From NCBI GenBank assembly GCA_902470925.1, contig CABRIF010000112.1, positions 1 through 7,359 on the forward strand: a stretch of DNA of 7,359 nucleotides, given 5' to 3'. The number at the start of each line of letters is the position of its first letter. The first letter of the stretch is position 1. This stretch comes from an uncultured Collinsella sp. Its GTDB lineage: Bacteria > Actinomycetota > Coriobacteriia > Coriobacteriales > Coriobacteriaceae. Made by a program: the position numbers and the translations under genes. Below are positions 1-6,173 of this stretch, piece after piece. The notes under the pieces were generated by a model. That model saw only the letters and a program-made list of their open reading frames with translations, was not told the DNA's origin and ran no database searches.

Positions 1-1419
1 GGCGAGGAGGGGGCGGGCGAGGCCATCTCGGTCTCGCAGGCCCTTTCGCTGGCATCCGGGGCGCTCGACACCATCCCGCAGATCACGGTGCTGGGCGAGG
101 TCACGGGTTTTCGCGGCCCGAACGCCCGCAGCGGGCACTGCTATTTCCAGATCAAAGACGACGCCTCTGCGGTCGACTGCATCGTGTGGAAGGGCACCTA
201 CGCCAAGCGCGCGTTCGACCTGCGCGATGGTCTCGAGGTCCAGTTCACGGGCCGATTCGACCTTTACAAGCCCACGGGGCGTATGAGCTTCAAGGCCAGC
301 TCTTTCACGCTGGCCGGCGAGGGCCTGCTGCGCCAGCAGGTGGCCCAGCTCGCCGAGCGCCTGCGCCGCGAGGGGCTCATGGAGGCCGCGCGCAAGCGCA
401 AGATCCCGGCGTTCTGCACGCGCGTCGCCGTGGTGACCTCGCTGTCCGGTGCGGTGATCGACGACGTGAAGCGCACCCTGCGCCGCCGCAACCCGCTCGT
501 GGAGCTCATCTGCGTGGGTGCCAAGGTGCAGGGCGAGGGTGCGCCCGCCGAGCTGATCGAGGGCCTGCGCCGTGCGGCGGCCATCCAGCCCGACTGCATC
601 CTGCTCGTGCGCGGCGGCGGCTCGTTCGAGGACCTTATGACTTTCAACGATGAGCAGCTGGCGCGCGCGGTGGCCGCCTGCCCGGTGCCGGTCGTCACCG
701 GCATCGGGCACGAGCCCGACACCTCGATCTGCGACATGGTGAGCGACCGGCGCGCGTCCACGCCCACCGCCGCGGCCGAATCGGTGGCGCCGGCGCTCTC
801 GCAGCTCGTGGAGCTCCTCCAGGCGCGCACGCACCGGCTCGCCGCCGCGACGGGCGGTATCGTGGCGGCGGCCGCGAGCGAGACCGAGCGCGCCTCCGAG
901 CGCTGCGGGCGCGCCATGCACGCCTACCTTGATCGCCTGTCGCTGGCGCTCGACGCCGCCGGCAAGCGCCCCTGCCTGACCGACCCCACGGCCGTGCTCG
1001 ATCGCCGGCGTATGGACCTGGCGCAGACGGCCGACCGCTTCGCCGCCGCCCTCGAGCGCGGCGAGGCGCGTCGTGCCGAGGAGCTCGACCGCCTGGCGCC
1101 GCGCCTGGCGGCAAGCGTCTCGGGCTTCGCGCCCAAGCGTCATGAGCTGGCGCTGGCGCAGACGAGCCTGCGCGCGACCGGCCAGGCGCTGCTGGCCCCT
1201 TACGGCTCGGATCTGGGGGCGTCGGCCGCCTCGCTCGACGCCCTGTCGCCGCTCAAGGTGCTCGGTCGCGGGTATGCCATCGCCTACGGTGCGGACGGGC
1301 ATGTGGCGGCGCGCGCCGCCTGCCTGGCCCCGGGCGAGCGCATGCGCGTGCGCATGGCCGACGGCGAGGTGGCGGCCACGGTCGAGCGCGTCGACGTGGC
1401 GACTGCCTCGGTTCAGTAA
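1..1419 (+). CDS. xseA: Exonuclease VII large subunit XseA, 5'-partial
   Basis: Large, catalytic subunit of exonuclease VII, which with XseB degrades single-stranded DNA from either end into oligonucleotides in the cytoplasm. The frame is open from base 1 and has no ATG, GTG or TTG before codon 30 (GTG at 88), yet codons 9-29 already read as XseA N-terminus (AISVSQAL...), so the true start lies left of the window, probably by only a few codons. The visible 472 residues hold an N-terminal OB-fold (about 10-110, with SGHCYFQIKDD), the catalytic domain (about 115-260) and a long Ala/Glu/Arg-rich helical region ending in the family motif PLKVLGRGYAI. Residues aligning with E. coli Asp155, Arg205, His238 and Asp241 are present: D155 (GAVIDDV), R204 (RGGGSFEDL), H237 and D240 (GHEPD). 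The usual Trp of the W-x-FNDE motif is Met (MTFNDE). xseB follows after 107 bp. Confidence 0.96.
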   Translation, partial: GEEGAGEAISVSQALSLASGALDTIPQITVLGEVTGFRGPNARSGHCYFQIKDDASAVDCIVWKGTYAKRAFDLRDGLEVQFTGRFDLYKPTGRMSFKASSFTLAGEGLLRQQVAQLAERLRREGLMEAARKRKIPAFCTRVAVVTSLSGAVIDDVKRTLRRRNPLVELICVGAKVQGEGAPAELIEGLRRAAAIQPDCILLVRGGGSFEDLMTFNDEQLARAVAACPVPVVTGIGHEPDTSICDMVSDRRASTPTAAAESVAPALSQLVELLQARTHRLAAATGGIVAAAASETERASERCGRAMHAYLDRLSLALDAAGKRPCLTDPTAVLDRRRMDLAQTADRFAAALERGEARRAEELDRLAPRLAASVSGFAPKRHELALAQTSLRATGQALLAPYGSDLGASAASLDALSPLKVLGRGYAIAYGADGHVAARAACLAPGERMRVRMADGEVAATVERVDVATASVQ

Positions 1420-1425
1420 GCCCTC

Positions 1426-1510
1426 GTGCGCTGCGCCTTGCGCGCACCCCGCTTGCGGCCGGTCGGCCCGCAGGCATCCCGTGTTCAATCGTTGCCGGGT
1501 GCTGCCCGGC
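1426..1510 (+). other. Cluster of small hairpins in the xseA-xseB gap
   Basis: Three potential stem-loops lie in tandem: GTGCGC (1426-1431) with GCGCAC (1442-1447); TGCGGCC (1454-1460) with GGCCCGCA (1465-1472, one bulged C); and GCCGGG (1494-1499) with CCCGGC (1505-1510). The last ends directly against the xseB ribosome site GGAAGGAG (1511-1518). None is followed by a T-run, so they do not look like intrinsic terminators. In DNA this G+C-rich, short stems arise easily by chance. Confidence 0.3.
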
Positions 1511-1526
1511 GGAAGGAGTTCATACC

Positions 1527-1793
1527 ATGGCAGACTACAAGCAGGTCAGCGAGCTCAGCTACAAGGAGGCCTCCACGGAGCTCGAGCGCATCATCCGCAG
1601 CCTCGAGTCGGGGGAGATGGAGCTCGAGGAGTCGCTGGCGAGCTATACCCGCGGCGTCGAGCTGCTGCGCAGCCTGCGCGAGCGTCTGGCGGACGCCGAG
1701 CAGAAGGTGAGCGTGCTGTTGGCCGATGTCGACGGCGCGGACACGCTCGTGCCCGCCGAGGCGGCCGACACCTCAGATCAGCTGGCGTTCTAG
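1527..1793 (+). CDS. xseB: Exonuclease VII small subunit XseB
   Basis: Small subunit of exonuclease VII; several copies bind the helical C-terminal part of XseA. The 88-residue product is close to the usual 70-85 of the family. The family core is visible: SYKEASTELERIIRSLE at residues 10-26, then GEMELEESLASYTRGVELL, a Leu/Glu-rich two-helix segment in which the helices pair, and the ending LADAEQKVSVL. The C-terminal tail (about 70-88) is acidic and variable. The ATG is supported by GGAAGGAG with an 8-base gap. It lies 107 bp after xseA and 51 bp before the HIT gene, all on one strand, so co-transcription is likely; the adjacency to xseA corroborates both calls. Confidence 0.95.
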   Translation: MADYKQVSELSYKEASTELERIIRSLESGEMELEESLASYTRGVELLRSLRERLADAEQKVSVLLADVDGADTLVPAEAADTSDQLAF

Positions 1794-1844
1794 CGCTAAG
1801 ACCCGCAGCGTTCGCATTCGCCCTCCATCAAGAAAGGCCCCGCC

Positions 1845-2180
1845 ATGTCCGATTGCATCTTTTGCAAGATCGCCGCCCACGAGATTCCCGCCACGGTGGT
1901 GTACGAGGACGACCTCGTCATCGCCTTCGACGACCTGAGCCCGCAGGCGCCTGTGCATACCCTCGTCATTCCGAAGTCCCATCATGCCGACATCACGGAT
2001 GGCGTGCCGGCCGAGGTCCTCGCCGCCATGACGCATGCGGTGGCCGAGGTCGCGCGCATCAAGGGCCTCGATGACGGGTTCCGCGTCATCTCCAACAAGG
2101 GCGCGGCGGCCGGTCAGACCGTCATGCATTTCCACCTGCACGTGCTGGGCGGTCGCGATCTGGGCGAGGGCCTCGTCTAG
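1845..2180 (+). CDS. HIT-family (histidine triad) nucleotide-binding hydrolase, HinT-like
   Basis: The 111-residue protein belongs to the histidine triad superfamily. Members of the HinT branch hydrolyse AMP linked to amines (purine nucleoside phosphoramidates) and act as cytoplasmic homodimers. The catalytic triad H95-F-H97-L-H99-V-L is near the C-terminus in the usual context GQTVMHFHLHVLGG; the second His of the branch type is the nucleophile. The N-terminus has CIFCKI with C4 and C7, the cysteine pair that binds zinc in many bacterial members, followed by the family segments IPATVVYEDD and FDDLSPQAPVHTLVIPK. Length is typical. AGAAAGG (1831-1837) sits 7 bases before the ATG. It follows xseB by 51 bp and is probably the last gene of that transcript; the association need not be functional. 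The true in vivo substrate cannot be read from sequence. Confidence 0.93.
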   Translation: MSDCIFCKIAAHEIPATVVYEDDLVIAFDDLSPQAPVHTLVIPKSHHADITDGVPAEVLAAMTHAVAEVARIKGLDDGFRVISNKGAAAGQTVMHFHLHVLGGRDLGEGLV

Positions 2181-2290
2181 GTTCGGTGCCCGTTCGGGCA
2201 AAATCGGCTGGGCAGGCCCTGCGCGCCCGTTGTATCATTCCATACGTATGCCGCTCGGGCGTCTGCCCGTAGCCGTCAGTTAGGAGATTC
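2181..2290 (+). promoter_or_regulatory. Leader / putative promoter region of the acetate kinase genes
   Basis: This 110-bp gap precedes the first acetate kinase gene. It holds a -10-like TATCAT (2233-2238) without a convincing -35 box, a perfect 10-bp palindrome CATACGTATG (2241-2250), a hairpin CGGGC-GTCT-GCCCG (2256-2269), and AGGAG (2282-2286) four bases before the ATG. A 4-bp hairpin at 2188-2199 follows the HIT stop but is followed by A residues, so it is not a normal terminator. A promoter here fits the change of pathway between the genes, but it is not proven by a full consensus. Confidence 0.35.
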
Positions 2291-3466
2291 ATGAACGTCC
2301 TCGTTGTCAATGCCGGGAGCTCTACGCTCAAGTACCAGGTCATCGATACCCGCACCCACGCCGTGTCGGCCAAGGGTGCCTGCGAGCGCGTGACCTTTTC
2401 CGGCGGCACCTTCACCCATGCCGCGAACGGCTCCAAGAAGGTGACCGAGAACCATGAATTCCCCGACCACGGCAGCGCGATCGAGGCCGTGCTCACCGAC
2501 CTGGAGGCCAACGGTGTCAAGATCGAGGGCATCGGCCACCGCATCGTGCAGGGCGGCTGGTACTTCGGCGATTCCACGCTTGTCGATGCCGATGTGCTCG
2601 CCAAGATTCGCGAGGTTGCCCCGCTGGCGCCGCTGCACAACAATCCCGAGGCCAACGTCATCGAGTACTGCCTGGCCCAGTATCCGGAGCTCCCCAACGT
2701 CACGGTGTATGACACGGCGTTCCATTTCAACATGCCCGCCGTGGCCCAAACCTACGCGCTGCCGCGCGAGGTGTGCGAGAAGCTGCACATCCGCAAGTAC
2801 GGCGCCCATGGCACGAGCTACCGCTACATCGCCAAAAAGGTTGCCGAGATGGATCCGGACGCCCACAAGGTCGTGGTGTGCCACATCGGTTCGGGCGCCT
2901 CGCTCGCCGCGATCGAGGACGGCCAGTGCCGCGACACCACGATGGGGCTCACCCCGCTCGACGGCATCATGATGGGCACCCGCTGCGGCTCGATCGACCC
3001 TGCCACCGTCTGCTACCTGCAGCGCGAGGGCGGCTATACCTTCGACGAGGTCGACGAGATGATGAACAAGCAGTCCGGTCTGCTGGCCGTGACGGGCACC
3101 ACCAACGACGTGCGCGATGTCGAGGAGGGCGCGGCTGCCGGAGATGCTGCCTGCGAGCTTGCCTTCGATATGTTCGTCTACAAGATCGCCGCGAAGGCGG
3201 CCGAGATGGCCACCGCTATGTGCGGCATCGACACCCTGGTGTTCACGGCCGGTATCGGCGAGCACGCCCCGGCGGTGCGCGCCGGCGTGGCCGACCGTCT
3301 GGCTTGGATGGGCGTGAAGATGGACCACGCCAAGAACGCCCTGCGCGCCGAGGGTGCCTGGTGCCTGTCCACGGCCGATTCCCCGGTGAAGATCTACGTG
3401 ATCCCCACCGATGAGGAGTTCATGATCGCCTCCGACGTGGAGCGCATCGTCTCCGCCGCCCGCTAA
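2291..3466 (+). CDS. ackA: Acetate kinase, first of two tandem paralogs
   Basis: Acetate kinase interconverts acetyl phosphate + ADP and acetate + ATP in the cytoplasm, the final step of the Pta-AckA route. The 391 residues match the usual length (about 390-405) of this ASKHA-fold enzyme. Visible motifs: phosphate loop NAGSSTLK (N7, K14), GHRIV with R84 (M. thermophila Arg91), APLHN, the H173GTS block (His180), MGLTPLDG, MGTR with R231 (Arg241), FTAGIGE and the C-terminal PTDEE. Three positions differ from the usual family residue: T12 for Ser in NAGSSS, Y177 for the second His of HGTSH, and S201 for Asn in HLGNG; the downstream paralog keeps all three. Both copies read VQGGW where most acetate kinases have VHGGE. 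AGGAG lies 4 bases before the ATG. Acetate kinase is the best call, but another short-chain acyl substrate is possible for this copy. Confidence 0.92.
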   Translation: MNVLVVNAGSSTLKYQVIDTRTHAVSAKGACERVTFSGGTFTHAANGSKKVTENHEFPDHGSAIEAVLTDLEANGVKIEGIGHRIVQGGWYFGDSTLVDADVLAKIREVAPLAPLHNNPEANVIEYCLAQYPELPNVTVYDTAFHFNMPAVAQTYALPREVCEKLHIRKYGAHGTSYRYIAKKVAEMDPDAHKVVVCHIGSGASLAAIEDGQCRDTTMGLTPLDGIMMGTRCGSIDPATVCYLQREGGYTFDEVDEMMNKQSGLLAVTGTTNDVRDVEEGAAAGDAACELAFDMFVYKIAAKAAEMATAMCGIDTLVFTAGIGEHAPAVRAGVADRLAWMGVKMDHAKNALRAEGAWCLSTADSPVKIYVIPTDEEFMIASDVERIVSAAR

Positions 3467-3484
3467 ACCTGTTTCGTGTTGTCG

Positions 3485-3520
3485 GCCCGCCCGTAGCCCT
3501 GCGTGACGCTGCGGGCGGGC
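3485..3520 (+). repeat. Perfect 9-bp inverted repeat between the acetate kinase genes
   Basis: GCCCGCCCG (3485-3493) is exactly complementary to CGGGCGGGC (3512-3520) across an 18-base loop that contains a further small GCG-TGA-CGC stem. The all-G/C stem should be very stable in RNA. No T-run follows, so a classical intrinsic terminator is unlikely. It may act as a transcript-stabilising or attenuating element, making the second kinase differ in level from the first. It ends 24 bases before the downstream ATG and leaves the ribosome site free. Confidence 0.45.
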
Positions 3521-3544
3521 TGCGTGCCAGAAAGGAAGATGCCC

Positions 3545-4714
3545 ATGAACGTGCTGGTGGTGAATGCCGGCAGCTCGAGCCTCAAGTACCAGCTGCTCGA
3601 TACCGAGAACAATGCCCTGCTCGCGAAGGGCAACTGCGAACGCATCGGCCAGGACCGCGGAATCTTCGGGCATATCGAGGGCGGCGAGAAGCATACCGAG
3701 GACGCCCTGTTCAGCGACCATCGCTGCGCCATCCGCCGCGTGTTCAAGACCCTGCGGGCCGCAGGGCTGTCCATGGACGCCATCGGTCACCGCATCGTGC
3801 AGGGCGGTTGGTACTTCTCCGATTCGGCCGTGGTGGACGACGACGTCATGGCCAAGATTCTGGAGGTGGCCCCGCTGGCGCCGCTGCACAACTATGCCGA
3901 GGCCAGCGTGATCGACTACTGTCGCGAGGCGGAGCCCGAGCTGCCCAACGTGGCCGTGTTCGACACCTCCTTCCACATGAGCATGCCGAGCGTGGCCTAC
4001 ACCTACGCGCTGCCGCGCGAGGTGCGTGACACCTACCACGTGCGCAAGTACGGCGCCCACGGCACGAGCCACCGCTATGAGTGGATGCGCGCCAAGGAGC
4101 TGCTCGGCGATTCCTGCCATCGGCTGCTGTCGTGCCATCTGGGCAACGGCGCCTCGCTGTGCGCGATCGAGGACGGCGTGTGCCGCGACACCACGATGGG
4201 GCTCACGCCGCTCGACGGTCTGATGATGGGCACCCGCTGCGGCTCGATCGACCCCGCCACCGTCTGCTACCTGCAGCGCGAGGGCGGCTACACCTTCGAC
4301 GAGGTCGACGAGATGATGAACAAGCAGTCCGGCCTGCTGGCCATCTCGGGTATCTCCAGCGACGCGCGCGACATTCGCTCGGGCGCCGACGCCGGCAACG
4401 AGGACTGCCTGCTGGCCTTCGATATGTTCGCGTACAAGGCCATGCAGCAGGCGGCCTCGATGATCGCGGCCATGGCGGGCGTGGACACCATCACGTTCAC
4501 CGCCGGTATCGGCGAGAACGACTGGACGATCCGCCAGGCCTTCTGCGAGTGCTTCGAGTGGCTCGGCGTGCGCGTTGATCGCGAGAAGAACCGTGCGGCT
4601 GTGGGCAACGGCGCGCAGGTGATCTCCGCCGCCGGTTCGGCGGTGACCGTCGCCGTGATCCCCACCGACGAGGAGCGCATGATCGCCATGGACGTGGAGC
4701 GCCTGGTCGGGTAG
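3545..4714 (+). CDS. ackA: Acetate kinase, second of two tandem paralogs
   Basis: Second acetate kinase of 389 residues, about 60% identical to the copy upstream by eye. It keeps the canonical active-site set: NAGSSSLK (N7, S12, K14), R83 in GHRIV, H172 and H176 in HGTSH, N201 in HLGNG, R231 in MGTR, FTAGIGE and PTDEE. It is therefore the more likely housekeeping enzyme of the pair. Like its neighbour it has VQGGW in place of VHGGE, and MGTRCGSIDP where GDIDP is usual. The start is set at 3545: AAGGAAG (3532-3538) lies 6 bases upstream and the protein then begins MNVLVVNAGSS like its paralog. An ATG two codons earlier (3539) abuts the ribosome site, and a GTG at 3503 lies inside the inverted repeat. 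The 78-bp gap after the first kinase suggests co-transcription. Confidence 0.95.
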   Translation: MNVLVVNAGSSSLKYQLLDTENNALLAKGNCERIGQDRGIFGHIEGGEKHTEDALFSDHRCAIRRVFKTLRAAGLSMDAIGHRIVQGGWYFSDSAVVDDDVMAKILEVAPLAPLHNYAEASVIDYCREAEPELPNVAVFDTSFHMSMPSVAYTYALPREVRDTYHVRKYGAHGTSHRYEWMRAKELLGDSCHRLLSCHLGNGASLCAIEDGVCRDTTMGLTPLDGLMMGTRCGSIDPATVCYLQREGGYTFDEVDEMMNKQSGLLAISGISSDARDIRSGADAGNEDCLLAFDMFAYKAMQQAASMIAAMAGVDTITFTAGIGENDWTIRQAFCECFEWLGVRVDREKNRAAVGNGAQVISAAGSAVTVAVIPTDEERMIAMDVERLVG

Positions 4715-4717
4715 GTC

Positions 4718-4748
4718 CCGCCTCTTCGGCGGTTTGCGGCTGTGCCGC
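4718..4748 (+). terminator. Weak hairpin pair directly after the second ackA
   Basis: CCGCC-TCTTC-GGCGG (4718-4732) is followed by TTTG, and a second hairpin GCGGC-TGT-GCCGC (4736-4748) comes next. It begins just after the kinase stop codon (TAG at 4712-4714). The stems are short and the T-run has only three residues, so this is at best a partial terminator backed up by the stronger hairpin at 4861. Confidence 0.35.
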
Positions 4749-4860
4749 GAGCATCATGCGACCAGGCGGTGCGTGCCTGCAAGGCCCTTCCCATGACCCC
4801 GGGTTTCCGCGGGCGTGCACCAGCGCCGTCGGGAGCCCCGTTTTGCAGCATGGGTGCACC

Positions 4861-4908
4861 AGACGCCTCCCAGACCCTGGACGTGCCGCTCGGGTCTGGG
4901 AGGCGTTT
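4861..4908 (+). terminator. Strong hairpin, probable terminator of the ackA transcript
   Basis: ACGCCTCCCAGACCC (4863-4877) pairs perfectly with GGGTCTGGGAGGCGT (4892-4906), a 15-bp stem around a 14-base loop. A G-T and an A-T pair extend it to 4861-4908. The descending arm runs into a TTT triplet (4906-4908) followed by GCC, so the T-tract is short. It lies about 150 bp after the second kinase gene and could also work on the opposite strand. Confidence 0.6.
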
Positions 4909-4942
4909 GCCATCAGGGCGCGCAAGTGCCCCGTCAACGAAA

Positions 4943-4985
4943 CGCGCTCCTCCGACGACCGGCTGACGGGTGTCGGGGGAGCGCG
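4943..4985 (-). terminator. Strong hairpin, probable terminator for the minus-strand pta transcript
   Basis: CGCGCTCCTCCGAC (4943-4956) pairs with GTCGGGGGAGCGCG (4972-4985), a 14-bp stem with one G-T pair and a 15-base loop. Read on the minus strand it is followed by TTTCGTT, the better T-rich side, which favours termination of transcripts arriving from pta. It lies about 200 bp past the pta stop codon, and only 34 bp separate it from the hairpin serving the other direction. Confidence 0.5.
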
Positions 4986-5137
4986 CTGGCTCTCAAGATG
5001 TACCAAGCTCCGTGCCCGCGCGCGATGCAGGTGCGGGCGACGGGGGCGATTCACGCCGCGGGGTGCGGGGCCGAAATCCCCATCCGGACGTACGCGACAG
5101 CCTTGCCGCCCGCATGCCCGGGAAGGGCCCAGAAGAG

Positions 5138-5185
5138 GGAAAGGGGCGGGAGTCCTTGAGGGATGTGGAGTTGGAACCCCTTTCC
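5138..5185 (-). terminator. Possible first hairpin after pta
   Basis: GGAAAGGGG (5138-5146) and CCCCTTTCC (5177-5185) are perfectly complementary across a 30-base loop, and the stem starts 7 bases beyond the pta stop. On the minus strand the stem is followed by a pyrimidine-rich CTCTTCT. The long loop and mixed C/T tail make it a weak terminator candidate; it could instead be a 3'-end stabilising structure. Confidence 0.3.
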
Positions 5186-5192
5186 GAGCTTG

Positions 5193-6173
5193 CTATTCGG
5201 CCATCTGCGCCTGGACGGCGGTGATGGCGACCACGCCCACGATGTCCTCGGCCGAGCAGCCGCGGGACAGGTCGTTCACCGGCTTGGCGATGCCCTGCAG
5301 GATCGGGCCGTAGGCTTCGGCGCCGGCGAAGCGCTGGACGAGCTTGTAGCCGATGTTGCCGCTCTCCAGGTCGGGGAACACGAGCACGTTGGCCTTGCCG
5401 GCAACCGGGGAGCCCGGAGCCTTCAGCTGGGCGACGGTGGGCACGATGGCGGCATCGAGCTGCAGATCGCCATCGATGGCGAGCTCGGGTGCCTTGTCGC
5501 GGCAGAAGGACACGGCCTCCTGAACCTTCTTGGCCACCTCGCCGCCGGCCGAGCCCATGGTGGAGTAGGACAAAAGCGCCACGTGCGGCTCAGCGCCGCC
5601 CATGAAGGTCTGCCAGCTGTGGGCGCTCGCGATGGCGATCTCGGAGAGCTCGTCGGAGGTGGGGGTGATGTTCAGGCCGCAGTCGGCGAAGATCAGCGTG
5701 CCGTCGGTGCCGAACTGCGTGGAGTCGGTGCACATGATGAAGAAGGCCGAGACGAGCTTGGTGCCCGGAGCGGTCTTGAGGATCTGCAGCGCCGGGCGCA
5801 GGGTATCGGCGGTGGAGTGGCAGGCGCCGGAAACCAGGCCGTCGGCGTCGCCCATCTTGACCATCATGGTGCCGTAATAGGTGGCATCGTTCATCTGCGC
5901 GCGCGCCTGTTCGATGGTGACGCCCTTCTTGGCGCGGAGCTCGGCGAACTTCTGCGCGTACTCCTCATGCTTGGGACCGCACTTCGGGTCGATCACGGTG
6001 ACGCCGTCCAGGTCGATCTTCTCGGGGTCGCCCAGTACCACGAGGTTGGCCAGGCCCTCCTTCACGATGATCTTCGCGGCGTCGATCGTGCGCTGGTCCT
6101 CGCCCTCGGGCAGCACCACCGTTTTCTTGTCGGCCTTCGCTGCCGCCTTCATGCGGTTCAGAAAATCGCTCAT
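5193..6173 (-). CDS. pta: Phosphate acetyltransferase (short form)
   Basis: Converts acetyl-CoA + phosphate to acetyl phosphate + CoA, the substrate for acetate kinase. The 326 residues correspond to a bare PTA_PTB domain, the compact class without the N-terminal DRTGG/regulatory part of E. coli Pta. Visible motifs: VVLPEGEDQRTIDAA near the N-terminus, DADGLVSGA followed by TADTLRPALQI, IFADCGLNITPT, YSTMGSAGG, NVLVFPDLESGNIGYKL, QRFAGAEAYGP and NDLSRGCSAEDIV. S303, R304 and D310 align with M. thermophila Ser309, Arg310 and Asp316. The start is placed at 6173 (MSDFLNRM) because GAGGAG lies 5 bases upstream. An in-frame ATG at 6200 would add nine residues encoded across that ribosome site. It is convergent with the kinase pair, so the pathway is split over two transcripts rather than one pta-ackA operon. 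Confidence 0.96.
   Translation of the reverse strand: MSDFLNRMKAAAKADKKTVVLPEGEDQRTIDAAKIIVKEGLANLVVLGDPEKIDLDGVTVIDPKCGPKHEEYAQKFAELRAKKGVTIEQARAQMNDATYYGTMMVKMGDADGLVSGACHSTADTLRPALQILKTAPGTKLVSAFFIMCTDSTQFGTDGTLIFADCGLNITPTSDELSEIAIASAHSWQTFMGGAEPHVALLSYSTMGSAGGEVAKKVQEAVSFCRDKAPELAIDGDLQLDAAIVPTVAQLKAPGSPVAGKANVLVFPDLESGNIGYKLVQRFAGAEAYGPILQGIAKPVNDLSRGCSAEDIVGVVAITAVQAQMAE

Larger units (their letters stand above)
4715..5192. other. 478-bp gene-free gap between convergent ackA and pta
   Basis: I find no believable gene here: the open frames are Arg/Pro-rich readings of G+C-rich DNA and match no family I know. The region holds the hairpins listed separately (4718-4748, 4861-4908, 4943-4985, 5138-5185), plus a stem GCCCGCGC (5014-5021) with GTGCGGGC (5031-5038, one G-T pair). 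A 9-bp direct repeat GTGCACCAG occurs at 4815-4823 and 4854-4862, and CGGG-AGC-CCCG followed by TTTT at 4830-4844. The most economical view is a double termination zone for two transcripts meeting head-on. A small RNA cannot be excluded. Confidence 0.6.

Noticed and set aside
88..90. GTG as the start of xseA
   Set aside because: The upstream codons in the same frame already encode the conserved XseA N-terminus, so the gene begins outside the window.
3503..3544. GTG at 3503 as the start of the second kinase
   Set aside because: It lies in the loop of the inverted repeat and would add residues not found in the family; the ATG at 3545 has the right ribosome-site spacing and matches the paralog.
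2276..4138. A 620-codon open frame on the minus strand across both kinase genes
   Set aside because: It lies opposite two clearly conserved genes, is rich in His/Gly/Val/Leu as expected from antisense reading of G+C-biased codons, and resembles no family. It is a shadow frame.
4756..5313. Plus-strand frames of up to 185 codons in the ackA-pta gap
   Set aside because: Arg/Gly/Pro/Ala-rich low-complexity translation that runs through strong hairpins and into pta antisense; no ribosome site or family resemblance.
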